From positions 863,501 to 927,500 of the forward strand of contig WPIO01000116.1 in NCBI GenBank assembly GCA_009760855.2: a DNA stretch of 64,000 nt, in the 5' to 3' direction. The notes under the pieces were generated by a model, which was not told where the DNA came from, did no database searches, and saw only the letters and a program-made list of their open reading frames with translations. How positions within the stretch are numbered: the first letter of the stretch is position 1; each line of letters starts with the position of its first letter. This document shows positions 56,018-57,964 of the stretch, in pieces. Both the position numbers and the translations under genes were made by a program. The DNA is from Cristatella mucedo (Eukaryota > Bryozoa > Phylactolaemata > Cristatellidae).

Positions 56018-57349
56018 AATTCTCTCGGAGTGACACACTAGTGTTTTATTGTTAATTATTCACAATCACTACTATTCATATTAATATATGAGAAGTGATG
56101 CAGCATCATTACTATTATTACATGACGAGTGATGCACTATTATAATTATTTTTACAGGACGAGTGATACAGTATTATTATTATTATTGTTACATGAGTGA
56201 TCCTGTATTATTATTGTTATACAAAGAATGATACAGTAACAAGCAAACAGAAGAACTTACAAAATAAAACTGAAGAGCTGCTGGTGAAAGCAAAAGAAAG
56301 CAAGAGGAGAGTGGATGGACGAACATAGACTGTCAGTCAGCAGGAGAGAGCAGGTGACTCGACTTCCAAGGTTCTGTCTCAGTGCTAATTCCACTAATTC
56401 TGGGCTTCCGACTTACCTATCAGAACTACTCCCCCACCAGGCTAGGCATCGCAACACCTGCTTTTCAGGCTCGAACCGTTCAGCTATACCTCGAGCAAAC
56501 ATCAAATCCTTTAGAGACCATGCCTTCAGTTTGTATGCTCCCAAACCCTAGTACTTGATCCCGACATGACATCCTGACTTGATGATATTGACAAAGACTC
56601 TTTAAAACGCAGCTGTTTGTCACTGCATTTAGTGGATCCTAGATATTCGTTCTTTAAGTGCATTTTGTGCTGACACTGTGCATACTACCATTAATCATAT
56701 TTTATATGTTGACACTGTGCATGTCATCTTTGACCATGGTATACTTGTTGACATTGTGCATGTTACTACTAATCATTTTATCATGCTTCCTTTACAGCAT
56801 ATGTAAAGTGCTAAGACAGACATTCAAGTTCTTTGAATTAAGTTATTTTAGGTGTTATACAAATTTCCTATTATTAGTATTACTACTGTTATTATTATTC
56901 AAATAGAGACAAAATAGGGCAGAGGGAGACCAATTAGAAACTTAAAAAGTGCGGGAGAGTGATGGATAAGAAAGATGGATAAGATTGATAAAGATGGTAC
57001 AGTCCACCTCTCCTGCTCCTCTTCATCCTCTCAATCTCCTGTTAAGCTCAGTCAGTTTCCTTTCCTCTCTCTCCCTCTCACACCCACAACTATTGATAAG
57101 CACAAGAAATAAAGACACAAGCAGAGCAGTAGCCATAGGCTTTTGTTTGGCCTGTGGCTGCTAGACTGGCACCAGTGCAAAGGCAGCGAAGAGCTCGCAC
57201 AGCCTTACTCGAAAACGTATGATGCGAGCTCGCCAATCGTGCACACCGCTCCACAGTACGGCCTTGAACGCTTGAGTGTCGTAGTCTACTTTGATACCTT
57301 CGGGCGTGATGTTAAACGAAAAGGCCACTGCCGACTTGGCTTCGGCCAT
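22942..57349 (-). CDS. CPT1: Carnitine O-palmitoyltransferase 1 (CPT1), 20 exons mapped, one missing
   Basis: The enzyme transfers long-chain acyl groups from CoA to carnitine at the mitochondrial outer membrane, the malonyl-CoA-controlled step of fatty-acid oxidation. Exons, high to low: 57349-57209, 54514-54375, 51755-51593, 51197-51096, 50753-50616, 50364-50287, 47826-47719, 46899-46815, [missing], 40565-40419, 36638-36591, 36287-36180, 33247-33222, 33123-33058, 32614-32530, 32134-31970, 31867-31733, 24011-23823, 23330-23160, 23007-22942. The phases agree except where an exon of 3n+2 bases is needed between 46815 and 40565. Visible product: 719 residues (vertebrate enzymes about 773). Features: N-terminal regulatory segment ([10 protein letters not shown]), two membrane segments (about 61-77 and 102-120), LPKLPVPSL signature, catalytic His in [31 protein letters not shown] and [16 protein letters not shown]. 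The family assignment is secure. Confidence 0.95.
23160..23330 (-). CDS. CPT1: CPT1 exon: [16 protein letters not shown] block
   Basis: 57 codons between acceptor TTGTACTCCCAG and donor GTAAGT. It encodes [30 protein letters not shown] and [15 protein letters not shown]. The glycine-rich block contributes to the active-site tunnel in the carnitine acyltransferase fold. Confidence 0.93.
23530..23625 (+). mobile_element. L2-like 3' tail remnant
   Basis: GTCCTCTTAGAGTGCTATAC and AAACGACTTATATCATTAGC with a following ATCATTATT-rich stretch resemble L2-type 3' ends. Short and diverged, so tentative. Confidence 0.35.
23823..24011 (-). CDS. CPT1: CPT1 exon: GKGIDRHLF to EPWRLSTSQ
   Basis: 63 codons, acceptor TACTTTACAG, donor GTGAGT. 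It encodes [55 protein letters not shown]. The STS motif near the end is the conserved carnitine/acyl-binding motif of the family. It joins in phase 0 to the exon at 31733 with no length gap relative to vertebrate CPT1. Confidence 0.95.
24212..24247. repeat. (GA)n microsatellite
   Basis: A pure GA run of about 34 bases in a CPT1 intron, within a purine-rich stretch from 24100 to 24265. Confidence 0.95.
24390..24840 (-). mobile_element. Old LINE-A 3' fragment
   Basis: Plus-strand view: AATAATGCATAGCACCC, TTGAATCTCTTTCTAGGC, then a diverged 3' UTR and the start of the RT C-terminus with GACCCACCAAAAACTGTAAT. More decayed than the other copies. Confidence 0.6.
25085..25255 (+). mobile_element. 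SINE-1 copy, diverged
   Basis: CCTCAGGTAAAAACTTGGTC, box B GGGGGTTCGAATCTTGC, AGTGGGCGATCCTTTCTTGC, GTGGCAGTGATAGCTGTTAA and GCTGCTATACAAATGAGGC follow the SINE-1 order. The central palindrome has decayed. Confidence 0.75.
25284..25354. repeat. (CT)n microsatellite
   Basis: A CT run of about 70 bases broken by CCCCCC at 25314-25319, in a pyrimidine-rich stretch of a CPT1 intron. Confidence 0.95.
25355..25925. other. CPT1 intron, nothing recognised
   Basis: Pyrimidine-rich on the left. Open frames of 93-100 codons show no family resemblance. Confidence 0.35.
25930..26392 (+). mobile_element. LINE-B 3' fragment
   Basis: It encodes decayed [20 protein letters not shown] and [20 protein letters not shown], and ends with TGTTGGCTATCGAATGCG, AAAGCCGCTTAGGCTGTGAG, GAGTTACAGACGGAGATACA. 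The same C-terminal and 3' UTR block appears in the LINE-B copy at 1918-4300 (other strand). Confidence 0.85.
26400..26820. other. CPT1 intron, nothing recognised
   Basis: AT-rich; no exon or repeat family recognised. Confidence 0.35.
26825..26972 (+). mobile_element. LINE-A RT C-terminal fragment
   Basis: CCGCCGACCTGCACTGGCTA encodes [20 protein letters not shown], then [14 protein letters not shown]: the conserved LINE-A C-terminus. It abuts an AAT run that is the tail of the opposite-strand copy at 26973-27655. Confidence 0.85.
26973..27655 (-). mobile_element. LINE-A fragment, arm 1 of an inverted pair
   Basis: On the minus strand: [49 protein letters not shown], the C-terminal block in a second frame, 3' UTR and an ATT tail at 26996-26973. 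It is little diverged from the copies at 13.2 and 30.1 kb. Confidence 0.9.
27680..28125 (+). mobile_element. LINE-A fragment, arm 2 of an inverted pair
   Basis: Plus strand: CTCAAATCCTTTGGAGACCA (encoding part of NLKSFGDHA), AAGCCTGGAACTCACTACAA, a complete 3' UTR with GTGCATGCTGCCACTAACC, and terminus CTAGAAAGAGATTGAGTTC with TATTATTAGT. It is complementary to most of 26973-27430. Confidence 0.9.
28243..28297 (-). other. Candidate cassette exon inside the CPT1 intron
   Basis: A 55-base segment with a strong acceptor (TTTCTGCTCCCAG) and donor (GTAAGT). Neighbouring CPT1 exons (31867-31733 and 24011-23823) join in phase 0 without it. Reading through it in that phase meets a TGA after 13 codons, so inclusion would truncate CPT1. 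One frame is open ([18 protein letters not shown]) but I recognise no family. It could be a poison exon, an exon of a nested gene, or chance. Confidence 0.35.
28300..28875. other. CPT1 intron, nothing recognised
   Basis: No repeat family or exon seen. An ACT triplet run is at 28858-28874. Confidence 0.35.
28880..29215 (-). mobile_element. Old LINE-A 3' fragment
   Basis: Plus-strand view: AATAACACATTTGCATAGCA, CTGAATCTCTCTATAAGC, then a diverged 3' UTR and CGGTCTCAAATGGTTTTGAG, TTCGTACGAGATATAGCTAC from the RT C-terminus. Confidence 0.7.
29220..30090. other. CPT1 intron, nothing recognised
   Basis: No exon or repeat family identified; the 77-codon minus frame at 29463-29696 resembles nothing I know. 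Confidence 0.35.
30092..31138 (-). mobile_element. LINE-A fragment (RT second half and 3' UTR)
   Basis: On the minus strand: [77 protein letters not shown] and [12 protein letters not shown] frameshift occurs near 30645, where the LHWLPVK block is damaged. The 3' UTR and an AATAACAATAA-type tail end the copy at 30092. Confidence 0.9.
31733..31867 (-). CDS. CPT1: CPT1 exon: [10 protein letters not shown] to RTETVRSC
   Basis: 45 codons, donor GTGAGA. It encodes [40 protein letters not shown] and DKGAT. The [12 protein letters not shown] run is among the most conserved in carnitine acyltransferases and lines the CoA site. Confidence 0.95.
31970..32134 (-). CDS. CPT1: CPT1 exon: [16 protein letters not shown] block
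   Basis: 55 codons, acceptor TTTCTGCTGCAG, donor GTAAGT. It encodes [40 protein letters not shown] and LQLAYYR, with the family's FGK and SPDAF motifs. Confidence 0.94.
32530..32614 (-). CDS. CPT1: CPT1 exon: YTDDGHCAG to LQWDFSAE
   Basis: 85 bases, entering with one base that completes a split Lys codon. It encodes [20 protein letters not shown] and LQWDFSAE, matching EDGHCKG and RLQWDIP of vertebrate CPT1. Donor GTATGT. Confidence 0.92.
33058..33123 (-). CDS. CPT1: CPT1 exon: [13 protein letters not shown]
   Basis: 66 bases, acceptor GGCACTGTAG, donor GTGAGT. Its first base completes the Trp of the HSW motif; it then reads [20 protein letters not shown]. Confidence 0.93.
33222..33247 (-). 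CDS. CPT1: CPT1 26-base microexon with the catalytic histidine
   Basis: Acceptor TTGTTTCCAG, donor GTAAGT. It encodes TGFNAEHS plus two bases of Trp, equivalent to GLNAEHSW in vertebrate CPT1, where the His is the general base. Both junction phases fit the neighbours (phase 0 in, phase 2 out). Confidence 0.92.
33250..34228. other. CPT1 intron, nothing recognised
   Basis: AT-rich with no repeat family I can name; 33700-33725 is nearly pure A/T. Confidence 0.35.
34230..34882 (-). mobile_element. LINE-A 3' fragment, joined to LINE-B sequence
   Basis: The tail (AATAATAATAATAACAATGC in plus view) and 3' UTR are followed upstream by [20 protein letters not shown] and [19 protein letters not shown]. 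At about 34882 LINE-A homology stops and a LINE-B-like segment begins in the same open frame. Confidence 0.88.
34883..35395 (-). mobile_element. LINE-B-like RT fragment
   Basis: On the minus strand: [55 protein letters not shown]. This is the FDTVDHDVLFERLR region of L2-like RT, related to 3250-3120 of the first LINE-B copy. Confidence 0.7.
35482..35656 (-). mobile_element. SINE-1 copy
   Basis: In reverse complement: GGTGAGCTGTGATGGCACAC, TTAAGGCTGTTGCTTTCACG, the palindrome CACGACCTCGG-TC-CCAAGGTCGTG, GGGTTGGAATTC, AAGGCTTTTCTGTTGCTCTA and GAGGCTGTTGAATCAGCTAG. Confidence 0.85.
36180..36287 (-). CDS. CPT1: CPT1 exon: [16 protein letters not shown]
   Basis: 36 codons, acceptor GCACTTTCTAG, donor GTAAGT. 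It encodes [20 protein letters not shown] and [16 protein letters not shown], the segment just before the catalytic His. Confidence 0.94.
36591..36638 (-). CDS. CPT1: CPT1 small exon: [10 protein letters not shown]
   Basis: 48 bases between acceptor TTATTTTATTGTAG and donor GTATGT, encoding [16 protein letters not shown]. Equivalent to AAFFVTLDE in vertebrate CPT1. Too short for automated ORF lists but fixed by phase and homology. Confidence 0.88.
36823..36965 (+). mobile_element. SINE-2 copy
   Basis: Box A-like CCAGTAGTTAAGGTGCTCGC, CCAAGGTCTGGCTGAGGTCG, box B TGGGCTCGTGCCC, then AAGCACCTGAATAGAGAG and TCTTGGGGCTATGTACAAAT with a TTTATTTATTTATTT tail. Confidence 0.8.
37134..37902 (-). mobile_element. 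LINE-A RT fragment
   Basis: On the minus strand: [68 protein letters not shown]. The YADD box is YVDD here; catalytic Asp pair kept. Frameshifted in the C-terminal third; the 3' UTR is missing. Confidence 0.88.
37905..38348 (+). mobile_element. LINE-B 3' fragment
   Basis: ACCCACAAGGCCTGCTGTGG, CTTGGCTCCTCCACACCTAG, CTTAAAGACCGTTGGTGACG and a 3' part with GTTGGCTACTGAATACGTAC match the LINE-B C-terminus and 3' UTR at 53.4-53.8 kb. It butts against the LINE-A fragment at 37902. Confidence 0.82.
38358..38618 (-). mobile_element. LINE-A 3' UTR fragment
   Basis: Plus view: ATAATAATAAGACATTTGAT, GAGAACTCAATCTGTATC, GGTTAGGGGTGACATGCACA and GGACCAACTAAATGCTGTCA. Ends in the last codons of the RT extension. 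Confidence 0.85.
38640..39156 (-). other. Unclassified 149-codon open frame
   Basis: The frame 39156-38707 is open and includes [40 protein letters not shown] and [14 protein letters not shown] recognise no family. It lies between LINE-A and SINE-1 insertions in a CPT1 intron and could be part of an unrecognised transposon. No splice or promoter evidence. Confidence 0.2.
39160..39610. other. CPT1 intron, nothing recognised
   Basis: No exon or repeat family recognised. Confidence 0.3.
39622..39800 (+). mobile_element. SINE-1 copy
   Basis: GGAGCCGTGATGGCAAACTT, a damaged central hairpin (CACGACTTGGGCCCTGAGGT), box B TGAGTTCGAGTCC, GGTGGGCGATCCTTTATTGC and TCGCTATACAAAAGAGGCTG. Confidence 0.85.
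39900..40405 (-). mobile_element. Old, decayed LINE-A 3' fragment
   Basis: Plus view: GTAGTGCTCAAAGGGAACTA, CATGCTTCGGTTGCATACC, GTCAGTGAGAAATAGTGTAA and TTTCACGACAGACAAGGCTA follow the LINE-A order. A direct duplication CTAATCAGTCGATACTT occurs at 40214-40252. It lies immediately downstream of a CPT1 donor. Confidence 0.6.
40419..40565 (-). CDS. CPT1: CPT1 exon: [10 protein letters not shown] to LDAIEK
   Basis: 49 codons, acceptor GAGCTCTTTCCAG-like, donor GTAACG (weaker than the others). It encodes [40 protein letters not shown] and KASLDAIEK, matching ILDNTSEPQPGE, ALTAGDRVPWAR and KQSLDAVEK in vertebrate CPT1. Enters in phase 0, although the exon at 46815 exits in phase 1. Confidence 0.93.
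40685..40856 (+). mobile_element. SINE-1 copy, diverged
   Basis: GATAGGAGGTAAGGTGCTTT, CACGATCGAGGTTGTGAATT, box B AATTCGAATCATGC, AATGGGCGATCCTTTAGTGC and GAGGCTCTTATGCTGCTAAA. Confidence 0.75.
40857..41825. other. CPT1 intron, nothing coding recognised
   Basis: A short GA run is at 40879-40898. I searched this stretch for the missing CPT1 exon (a VVYHKGRYFK-like block) on the minus strand and did not find it. Confidence 0.35.
41868..41948 (-). repeat. C-rich arm of an inverted repeat
   Basis: Contains ACATTTCCCCCC, GGACATTCCCTC, GATATTCCCCG and GGACATTCCCCC. Its reverse complement matches 42517-42552 and repeats the motif GGGAATGTCC. Confidence 0.7.
41969..42062. repeat. (CA)n microsatellite
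   Basis: About 94 bases of pure AC dinucleotides. It lies between the arms of the inverted repeat. Confidence 0.99.
42463..42655 (+). repeat. G-rich tandem repeat and inverted-repeat arm
   Basis: A leader with AACCC/CCTAA units (42463-42515) is followed by GGGAAATGTCCTAT, GGGGGGAATATCGGGG and four or five copies of a roughly 20-base unit built on GGGAAATGTCGGGAGGGGG. Runs of 7-11 G could form G-quadruplexes. The first 36 bases are the complement of the C-rich arm at 41868-41948. Confidence 0.8.
42660..43070. other. CPT1 intron, nothing recognised
   Basis: AT-rich; no exon or repeat family recognised. Confidence 0.3.
43072..43158 (-). mobile_element. tRNA-like fragment (SINE head or tRNA relic)
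   Basis: In reverse complement: GCGATCATTGCTTAGGTGTA (box A-like), CCACTTAGCAATCC, then box B GGTCGTCGATTCGAGTCC. The acceptor ends do not pair well and the 3' part reads into GGCAATTTTGTATTGCCC, like the hairpin of SINE-1. Not an intact tRNA gene. Confidence 0.5.
43160..43575. other. CPT1 intron, nothing recognised
   Basis: AT-rich; no exon or repeat family recognised. Confidence 0.3.
43580..43668 (-). mobile_element. SINE-1, truncated (3' half only)
   Basis: Reverse complement ends GAGCCTTGGCGGC (plus view), CTATAGAGTGGCAGACG and TTAGCTGATTTTACAGCC. The tRNA-related half is absent; LINE-A begins just beyond. Confidence 0.65.
43676..44716 (+). mobile_element. LINE-A copy with the RT core deleted
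   Basis: Starts in the endonuclease-RT linker ([21 protein letters not shown]), runs to SCHVPEPFK at about 44016, then jumps directly to [16 protein letters not shown]-like sequence. About 650 bases of RT, including the YADD box, are absent relative to the copy at 13.2-16.2 kb. It continues through [37 protein letters not shown] and the 3' UTR to an ATTATTATTAT tail at 44716. Confidence 0.88.
44720..45118. other. CPT1 intron, nothing recognised
   Basis: AT-rich, no family recognised. Confidence 0.3.
45122..45206 (+). mobile_element. LINE-A 3' tail
   Basis: GAGCAAATGTAAAGCACCTA, GAGAGAGATTAAGTTCTCTG, AGGGTGCTTTATCAATAAAT then ATT repeats: only the last ~85 bases of LINE-A or SINE-2. Confidence 0.75.
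45294..45478 (+). mobile_element. SINE-1 copy
   Basis: AGGTGAGCCGTGACGGCACA, ATAGCTAAGGCATTTGC, box B GGCGGGTTCGAGTC, GGTGGGCGACCCGTTATTGC, ATGGTAGCCGTAATGGCAC and ACTATTCAAAGAGGATG. Confidence 0.8.
45588..45685 (+). mobile_element. L2-like 3' tail of another family
   Basis: GTTGTAAAGCACTTGGATAA, CGATTTGATTCCGTCATAGT, GCTATAAACATGACTTG and an ATTATCATTATTATT tail. Structurally an L2-type 3' end but distinct from LINE-A and LINE-B. Confidence 0.6.
45690..46800. other. CPT1 intron, searched for the missing exon without success
   Basis: No CPT1-like block, repeat family or RNA gene recognised on either strand. Confidence 0.35.
46815..46899 (-). CDS. CPT1: CPT1 exon: [18 protein letters not shown]
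   Basis: 85 bases, acceptor TTTCCTTTGTAG, donor GTGAGT. It encodes [20 protein letters not shown] and TRVPGVTS, matching IPLCSAQWERMFNTSRIPG in vertebrate CPT1. It exits in phase 1, so the next exon must begin with two codon bases. Confidence 0.94.
47055..47280 (+). mobile_element. LINE-B 3' end
   Basis: CACTACCTCAACTGCTCTCC, TTGGCTACCGAATGCGTACC, GAGTGCGCTATACAAAACTC, TGGAGTTACAGACGGAGATA and a CATTACATTACATTACT tail. Least diverged example of this terminus. Confidence 0.85.
47285..47700. other. CPT1 intron, nothing recognised
   Basis: The 126-codon plus frame over 47181-47561 starts in LINE-B and shows no known family. Confidence 0.3.
47719..47826 (-). CDS. CPT1: CPT1 exon: [15 protein letters not shown]
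   Basis: 36 codons, acceptor TTTTTTTTATGACGTGATTGCAG, donor GTAGGT. It encodes [20 protein letters not shown] and [16 protein letters not shown], matching QAARAGNAIHA and EEIKP in vertebrate CPT1. The SINE-1 copy at 47848-48022 ends 22 bases upstream of this exon. Confidence 0.94.
47848..48022 (-). mobile_element. SINE-1 copy, full length, beside a CPT1 splice acceptor
   Basis: In reverse complement: GGTGAGCCGTGATGGCACAC, AGGTAAGGCGGTTGCTTTCA, palindrome CACGACCTCGG-TCCTGAGGTCGTG, box B GGGTTCGATTCC, GGGCGATTCTTTATCGCCAC, TCGCTATACAAAAAGAGGCTG-like, TCAATCAGCTAGGATTTTTT. It is in the same orientation as CPT1, and its T-rich tail runs straight into the acceptor of the next exon. Confidence 0.9.
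48140..48600 (+). mobile_element. LINE-C: third L2-like LINE, 3' fragment
   Basis: Plus strand: [20 protein letters not shown] (a decayed R.R...HITP.L..LHWLP block), [34 protein letters not shown]. The order is that of the L2 RT C-terminus, but the sequence is not close to LINE-A or LINE-B. Confidence 0.6.
48605..49435. other. CPT1 intron, nothing recognised
   Basis: No exon or known repeat recognised. Confidence 0.3.
49440..49820 (-). mobile_element. Possible remnant of a DNA-transposon gene (acidic C-terminus)
   Basis: On the minus strand, 49815-49770 reads [11 protein letters not shown], resembling the end of pogo/Tigger-type transposases (a STI..F..AGF motif). After a one-base shift it continues as an acidic tail ([32 protein letters not shown]) with a stop near 49643. 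The stretch 49500-49560 is an AT-rich run of AAACTAAA-like units. No terminal inverted repeats were found, so this is tentative. Confidence 0.3.
49960..50085 (-). mobile_element. SINE-2 copy
   Basis: In reverse complement: GTTTGGCCTAGCAATTAAAG (box A), GACCGAGGTCTGACCTAGGT, box B GTGGGGTTGAGCCCC, GAAGTCCCTGAATAGAGATT, TAGTTCTCTTAGTGTGCTAT. Confidence 0.78.
50287..50364 (-). CDS. CPT1: CPT1 exon: DWWEEYVYL to NSNYYG
   Basis: 26 codons, acceptor CCGTCTAG, donor GTAAGG, encoding [20 protein letters not shown] and SNYYGL. Matches VSDWWEEYIYLRGR and MVNSNYY in vertebrate CPT1. Confidence 0.94.
50365..50615. other. CPT1 intron between exons 5 and 6
   Basis: A 251-base intron, no repeat seen; one of the few short introns of the gene. 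Confidence 0.6.
50616..50753 (-). CDS. CPT1: CPT1 exon: YLQSVRPLL to KSWWATSY
   Basis: 46 codons, acceptor GGTTGTAG, donor GTGAGT. It encodes [40 protein letters not shown] and WWATSY, colinear with vertebrate YLQSVRPLM and LKSWWATNY. Confidence 0.95.
51096..51197 (-). CDS. CPT1: CPT1 exon: [14 protein letters not shown] signature
   Basis: 34 codons, acceptor with a pure T tract (CTTTTTTTTTCAG), donor GTACGT. It encodes [20 protein letters not shown] and [14 protein letters not shown], the first carnitine acyltransferase signature. Confidence 0.94.
51593..51755 (-). CDS. CPT1: CPT1 exon: second membrane segment and [14 protein letters not shown]
   Basis: 163 bases, acceptor CCTGACTGTCAG, donor GTACGT. 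The first base completes the Trp begun in exon 2. Encodes [40 protein letters not shown] and [14 protein letters not shown]. The hydrophobic stretch is the second outer-membrane helix. Confidence 0.94.
51760..52580. other. CPT1 intron 2 (left part), nothing recognised
   Basis: A 129-codon plus frame (51991-52380) is open but has no family resemblance. Confidence 0.3.
52584..52648 (+). mobile_element. SINE-2 head fragment
   Basis: TTGGCCCAGTGGTAAGGTAC (box A) and CTTGGCCTCAAACCCC (box B-like) are spaced as in a tRNA-type promoter. The SINE tail is absent and LINE-B begins immediately. Confidence 0.55.
52650..53850 (+). mobile_element. LINE-B fragment (RT to 3' end)
   Basis: Plus strand: [39 protein letters not shown], then decayed RT ([12 protein letters not shown]-like near 52970-53000, ARNLGVVFD near 53090) and the C-terminal [16 protein letters not shown]-like region near 53555-53620. 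Ends with TCGGCTACCGAATGCGTACC and CGCTATACAAAACTCTCCTG. Confidence 0.85.
53980..54134 (-). mobile_element. LINE-A 3' UTR fragment
   Basis: Plus view: AATAATAATAATAACCATCA, GTTTTCTAGGCAATTTGCAT, ATGGTTAGAGGTGACATGCA. Confidence 0.75.
54135..54202 (+). mobile_element. SINE-1 3' fragment
   Basis: ATGATAGCTGTTAAGGCTCT, TCTGCCGATATAGAAAATAA, GGCTGTTATTTCAGCTAATA: the last ~65 bases of SINE-1, abutting LINE-A sequence. Confidence 0.65.
54375..54514 (-). CDS. CPT1: CPT1 exon: first membrane segment
   Basis: 140 bases, acceptor TTTTTGCCTTAG, donor GTGAGT. It encodes [40 protein letters not shown] and IAATFP plus two bases of Trp. The hydrophobic core is the first outer-membrane helix. The loop before the second helix is about four residues shorter than in human CPT1A. 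Confidence 0.93.
54520..55008. other. CPT1 intron 1 (left part), nothing recognised
   Basis: No exon or known repeat identified. Confidence 0.3.
55018..55204. mobile_element. SPIN-like hAT miniature transposon, 187 bp
   Basis: Terminal inverted repeats CAGTGGTTCTCAACCT (left) and CAGTTGTTTTCAACCT (right, reverse complement) match at 14 of 16 bases. The flanks CCCTAAAG and CTCTGAAG are diverged copies of an 8-bp target duplication and fit the hAT preference nTCTAGAn. Internal strings GGCGACCCCTGTGAAAGGGT and CGTTCGACCCCCAAAG, and GTGTTTTCCGATGATCT, are those of the SPIN/OposCharlie-type hAT elements described from tetrapods. It has no coding capacity and would need a transposase in trans. Confidence 0.82.
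55524..55687 (+). mobile_element. SINE-1 copy
   Basis: TCTGATGGCACACTAGGTAA, the intact palindrome CACGACCTCGG-TC-CCGAGGTCGTG, box B GGGTTCGATTCC, TTTATCGCCACTGCAAGCAG and AAAAAGGCTGTTTAATCAGC. Its tail leads into an AT microsatellite. The first ~10 bases of the family are missing. Confidence 0.88.
55688..55750. repeat. (AT)n microsatellite at a SINE tail
   Basis: AT dinucleotides with two GT substitutions; grown from the SINE-1 3' end. Confidence 0.95.
55848..56048 (+). mobile_element. LINE-A/SINE-2 tail expanded by a (GA)n microsatellite
   Basis: Left part CATCAAGCGCCTAGAGAGAG and right part GAGATTGAATTCTCTCGGAG are the two halves of the LINE-A terminus. Between them about 140 bases of GA replace the normal AGAAAGAGATT. 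Confidence 0.75.
56385..56905 (+). mobile_element. LINE-A 3' fragment with extra 3' UTR repeats
   Basis: Plus strand: [48 protein letters not shown], then a 3' UTR in which the unit GTTGACACTGTGCATGTxA occurs three times (56670-56765) instead of two. Ends AAAGTGCTAAGACAGAC and an ATTATTATT tail. Confidence 0.85.
57209..57349 (-). CDS. CPT1: CPT1 first coding exon
   Basis: 47 codons from ATG to donor GTAAGG. It encodes [40 protein letters not shown] and ARIIRFR, colinear with the N-terminal regulatory segment of vertebrate CPT1. Thirteen bases upstream of the ATG there is a splice acceptor (TTACTTACAG, 57371-57363), so the exon extends to 57362 and a non-coding exon lies further upstream. Glu3 is kept; residue 5 is Lys rather than His. 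Confidence 0.94.
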
Positions 57350-57411
57350 CTTGGATCAGCAGCTGTAAGTAACACAAGAAAAGTGAGATGTGGCTAAGCC
57401 AAGCAACTGAA

Positions 57412-57442
<31 letters not shown>

Positions 57443-57446
57443 TCTC
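57412..57446. repeat. (CT)n microsatellite
   Basis: About 34 bases of CT with one CCCT break, just upstream of the CPT1 ATG exon in sense direction. Confidence 0.93.
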
Positions 57447-57734
57447 GGCATAGCATAAAGGCATTTGTCATTTTGAGGAGTGGAATGACGAAAAGCAGTC
57501 GGTGTATCAGGTCTATCGCACGAGTCGGACCGCGGCTCACTGATACTGGTTGCATACATCACGCCGACTCCCCAGATGAGATGAAGAGCTACATGGCCTG
57601 ATCAGAGCACTGCTTCGCAAGCTGACAGGCCGGAATACTCACTGCATTGAAACTGATCTGAGCATGACTGCACTTGTTTCCATAGCATCGGCAGCAAAGT
57701 CTTACCTTCACAGTAATGCCCAGAATCAGCAGAA

Positions 57735-57960
57735 AGTTACAGACTAGATACAATTAACGCTGCCACACATATAAAGGGTCTTTGTGATTTGTTTTTCGTG
57801 TGCACATACCTGCACACACACTATGCCTGCTGCCTTAGGATGGTGCCACCAATCACTTGGGAGTGCTTTCTATACAGTATCTAAAGTGCTTAAAAATGTA
57901 AAGTGTTTACAAAGAGATTCAGTTCTCTAAGGGCGCTATAAAAATGTATTAATACCCACA
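57735..57960 (+). mobile_element. Old LINE-A 3' fragment
   Basis: AGGGTCTTTGTGATTTGTTT, ACCAATCACTTGGGAGTGC, then GTTTACAAAGAGATTCAG and TTCTCTAAGGGCGCTATAAA. Strongly diverged 3' UTR. Confidence 0.6.
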
Positions 57961-57964
57961 TACT

